A stretch of DNA of 64,000 nt, taken from the NCBI RefSeq assembly GCF_000385375.1, contig NZ_ARVV01000001.1, positions 3,348,001 to 3,412,000 of the forward strand. The letters run 5' to 3'. How positions within the stretch are numbered: the stretch's first letter is position 1; each line of letters begins with the position of its first letter. The notes under the pieces were generated by a model that worked only from the letters and a program-made list of their open reading frames with translations, searched no databases and was not told the DNA's origin. Both the position numbers and the translations under genes were made by a program. Source of the stretch: Methyloversatilis discipulorum (lineage in GTDB: Bacteria; Pseudomonadota; Gammaproteobacteria; Burkholderiales; Rhodocyclaceae). Shown one piece after another: positions 62,548-64,000 of this stretch.

Positions 62548-62639
62548 GGCGAAATCCTGTGAATGTTGTCGGGATCGATCCGTACGGCATGGATCGCGCG
62601 GCGCATGCTACCGGAAGTCGGCGATGAGACTGCAGTCGA

Positions 62640-62912
62640 TCAGCGCGCCCGCGGTCGGCGCAGGTAAAGATCGCATCCGTGCGCCACGCCGGACGCCGCC
62701 AGCCAGAACAGCACCAGCGTCGCGCCGCCGCCGGTGAGGGCTGCGCGCAGGGCCAGCATCAGGCACAGGCCAGCGGCCAGCGTCGGCAGCCAGCGGCCCG
62801 GCGCGAAGCCCAGACCGCGCCGGCGGTGCAGCAGCGCCAGTGCCGCCGCTTCGAACAAAACCCCTATCATGATCAGGTCGATCAACAAACCATTCGCCAA
62901 CAGGTCGGACAT
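62640..62912 (-). CDS. Small membrane protein (90 aa)
   Basis: From the ATG at 62912 the product is 90 residues with three hydrophobic helices (about 7-27, 42-60 and 65-80) and an arginine-rich C-terminus (LYLRRPRAR). The frame continues upstream through the heme oxygenase gene, but that part is antisense. I do not recognise the family. The gene is divergent from heme oxygenase with an 81-bp spacer that must hold both promoters. Confidence 0.65.
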   Translation of the reverse strand: MSDLLANGLLIDLIMIGVLFEAAALALLHRRRGLGFAPGRWLPTLAAGLCLMLALRAALTGGGATLVLFWLAASGVAHGCDLYLRRPRAR

Positions 62913-62993
62913 GCGAGCGCTCCACGCTGAGATCGGCAGCAGGCTGCCGCATCCGCACACCGTACACGACTGACAGGCCGAAACACCTCTCCC

Positions 62994-63662
62994 ATGCACG
63001 CCACCGAACAGCCCCCGCTGTCGCAGCGCCTCAGACAGGTGACGGCGGCACATCACGCACGCGCCGAGCGCAGCGGTCCGATGCCGGCGCTGCTGCGCGG
63101 CGAACTCGGTCTTGCCGCCTACTGCACCCTGCTGCGCAACCTGCACCCGATCTACCGCGAACTGGAGGCCGCGCTGAGGCAGCATAAGACCCACCCGGCC
63201 CTGGCCGGGCTGGACATCGACGGGCTGGCGCGCAGCGCCGCGCTGGAAGCCGACCTGGCCACACTGCACGGCGACGGCTGGGGACACGCGCTGCCGCTGG
63301 TCGACGCGGCGGCATGCTACGCGGCGCGCCTGCGCGAACTGTCGGCACACCGGCCGGAACTGCTGCTCGCGCACATGTATGTGCGCTACCTCGGCGATCT
63401 GCAGGGCGGCCAGATCCTGCAGCGCATCGTCGCCCGCTGCTACGCGCTGGACGGCGAAGCCGGCACGCGCTTCTACCGCTTCGGCGCGCACGCGCCGGCC
63501 GAGCTCAGCGCACGACTGCGCGCCGCACTCGATGGCCCGTCGCGCGACGACGCCACGCGGGCGGCCATCGCCAGCGAAGCCGAAGCCGCCTTCCTGCGTC
63601 ACGTGGACATTTTCGAGGCGCTGCCGGCCGGCGACGCCGCCGCGCTCAGAGTGGGCGGTTGA
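62994..63662 (+). CDS. Biliverdin-producing heme oxygenase
   Basis: This 222-residue protein of the heme oxygenase family has the proximal heme-ligand region VTAAHHARAE, with His21 in the expected place (four residues after Thr17), and the distal-helix glycine motif YLGDLQGGQILQRIV near residue 133. It cleaves heme to biliverdin, CO and iron. Two uses are likely: iron release or chromophore supply for a bacteriophytochrome (BphO). Its 3' end overlaps that of a convergent PAS-domain gene by 17 bases. Confidence 0.9.
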   Translation: MHATEQPPLSQRLRQVTAAHHARAERSGPMPALLRGELGLAAYCTLLRNLHPIYRELEAALRQHKTHPALAGLDIDGLARSAALEADLATLHGDGWGHALPLVDAAACYAARLRELSAHRPELLLAHMYVRYLGDLQGGQILQRIVARCYALDGEAGTRFYRFGAHAPAELSARLRAALDGPSRDDATRAAIASEAEAAFLRHVDIFEALPAGDAAALRVGG

Positions 63663-64000
63663 ATTCGCGCAGGCGGGCATAGACCGCCGCGGCGCGCGTC
63701 GCCGACGCCTCCAGTTCCTCGATCAGCGTAGCGACCGGGATCGACGCCGTGGTGTCGGTCAGTTCCATCGCCGCCACGCTCGCATTGGCCAGGATGGCGC
63801 CCATCACCTCGTCGGGCAGGCCGCGCGCCTCGCGCGTGGTCAGCTGCGCATCGGCCTGGCCGGTCATCGTCAGCGACTGTTCGAGATGGCGACGCGCCGC
63901 CTCGGTGCGCTTCGCATCGGTGAGGTCGGTGAAGATCAGGATGCAACCGAGCACGGCATCGCGCGGGCCCGGCACGACGTCGGCGCGCACGCCCAGCGCA
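63646..64000 (-). CDS. PAS-domain signalling protein, C-terminal part only
   Basis: Only the last 117 codons are visible; the gene continues beyond base 64000. The visible part starts inside a PAS-type domain (VLGCILIFTDLTDAKRTEAA), followed by a helical segment of about 85 residues with no histidine-kinase ATPase domain, ending EFNRPL. The gene lies next to heme oxygenase, so a bacteriophytochrome is a reasonable guess, but the chromophore-binding half is outside the window. It overlaps the heme oxygenase gene by 17 bases at the 3' end. Confidence 0.6.
   Translation of the reverse strand, partial: ALGVRADVVPGPRDAVLGCILIFTDLTDAKRTEAARRHLEQSLTMTGQADAQLTTREARGLPDEVMGAILANASVAAMELTDTTASIPVATLIEELEASATRAAAVYARLREFNRPL

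Overview
The window is one contiguous, gene-dense stretch of GC-rich chromosome. Gene content points to a betaproteobacterium: full-length PntA plus PntB, a glcDEF glycolate oxidase set, a TRAP transporter operon, a PEP-CTERM protein, an RpfE-like gene next to recJ, and a yhdP-nitrilase-tldD cluster. A Rhodocyclales or Methyloversatilis-like host is my inference from this mix. I found no rRNA, tRNA, CRISPR array, prophage or transposase. About 54 protein genes are supported; two run off the window ends.

Layout. 1-2.9 kb (minus): an ExbB-type proton channel fused to a large extracytoplasmic module, two ExbD proteins and the start of a probable TonB-like protein. 3.3-14 kb: truC, a GAF histidine kinase, a DUF1415 protein, an alpha/beta hydrolase, comEC, a DUF2062 protein and the lolDC lipoprotein-release transporter. 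13-17 kb: an RpfE-like gene, recJ and an M48 peptidase. 17.5-23.6 kb: a TRAP transporter (dctP-dctQ-dctM, with an unusually long dctM), an MFS carrier and an AEC-family carrier. 23.6-30.7 kb: an AsmA-like protein, a BON lipoprotein, a phospholipase D-like lipoprotein, gabD, a metal-binding HMA protein, a queuosine-precursor transporter and a GvpU-like protein. 30.8-36.9 kb: a PEP-CTERM protein, pntAB and a PP2C phosphatase. 37-43.6 kb: an HDOD protein, glcDEF and a glycerate kinase. 43.8-48.7 kb: cobalamin adenosyltransferase, murI, then an aroG-GT39-UbiA operon. 48.8-56.4 kb: yhdP, nitrilase, a FeeM-type acyltransferase, tldD and a DUF2062 protein, apparently one operon. 56.6-64 kb: glnE, a small lipoprotein, a TauE-like exporter, a TrhO-like rhodanese, a DUF808 protein, heme oxygenase and the end of a PAS-domain protein.

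Functional themes. glcDEF with glycerate kinase makes part of a glycolate-to-glycerate route (the carboligase and reductase are not here). PntAB balances NADH and NADPH. LolDC, YhdP, an AsmA-like protein and several lipoproteins belong to envelope upkeep. The UbiA-family enzyme resembles decaprenyl-phosphate phosphoribosyltransferase and sits with a lipid-linked-sugar glycosyltransferase, suggesting a pentose-modifying envelope pathway.

The most unusual signals are non-coding. Two related elements of about 260 bp (501-761 and 37983-38244) share a core but have copy-specific nested inverted repeats, as if the stems were kept by base pairing rather than by sequence. There is also a family of about 90-bp REPIN-like doublets, and two G-rich heptamer arrays placed directly before start codons.
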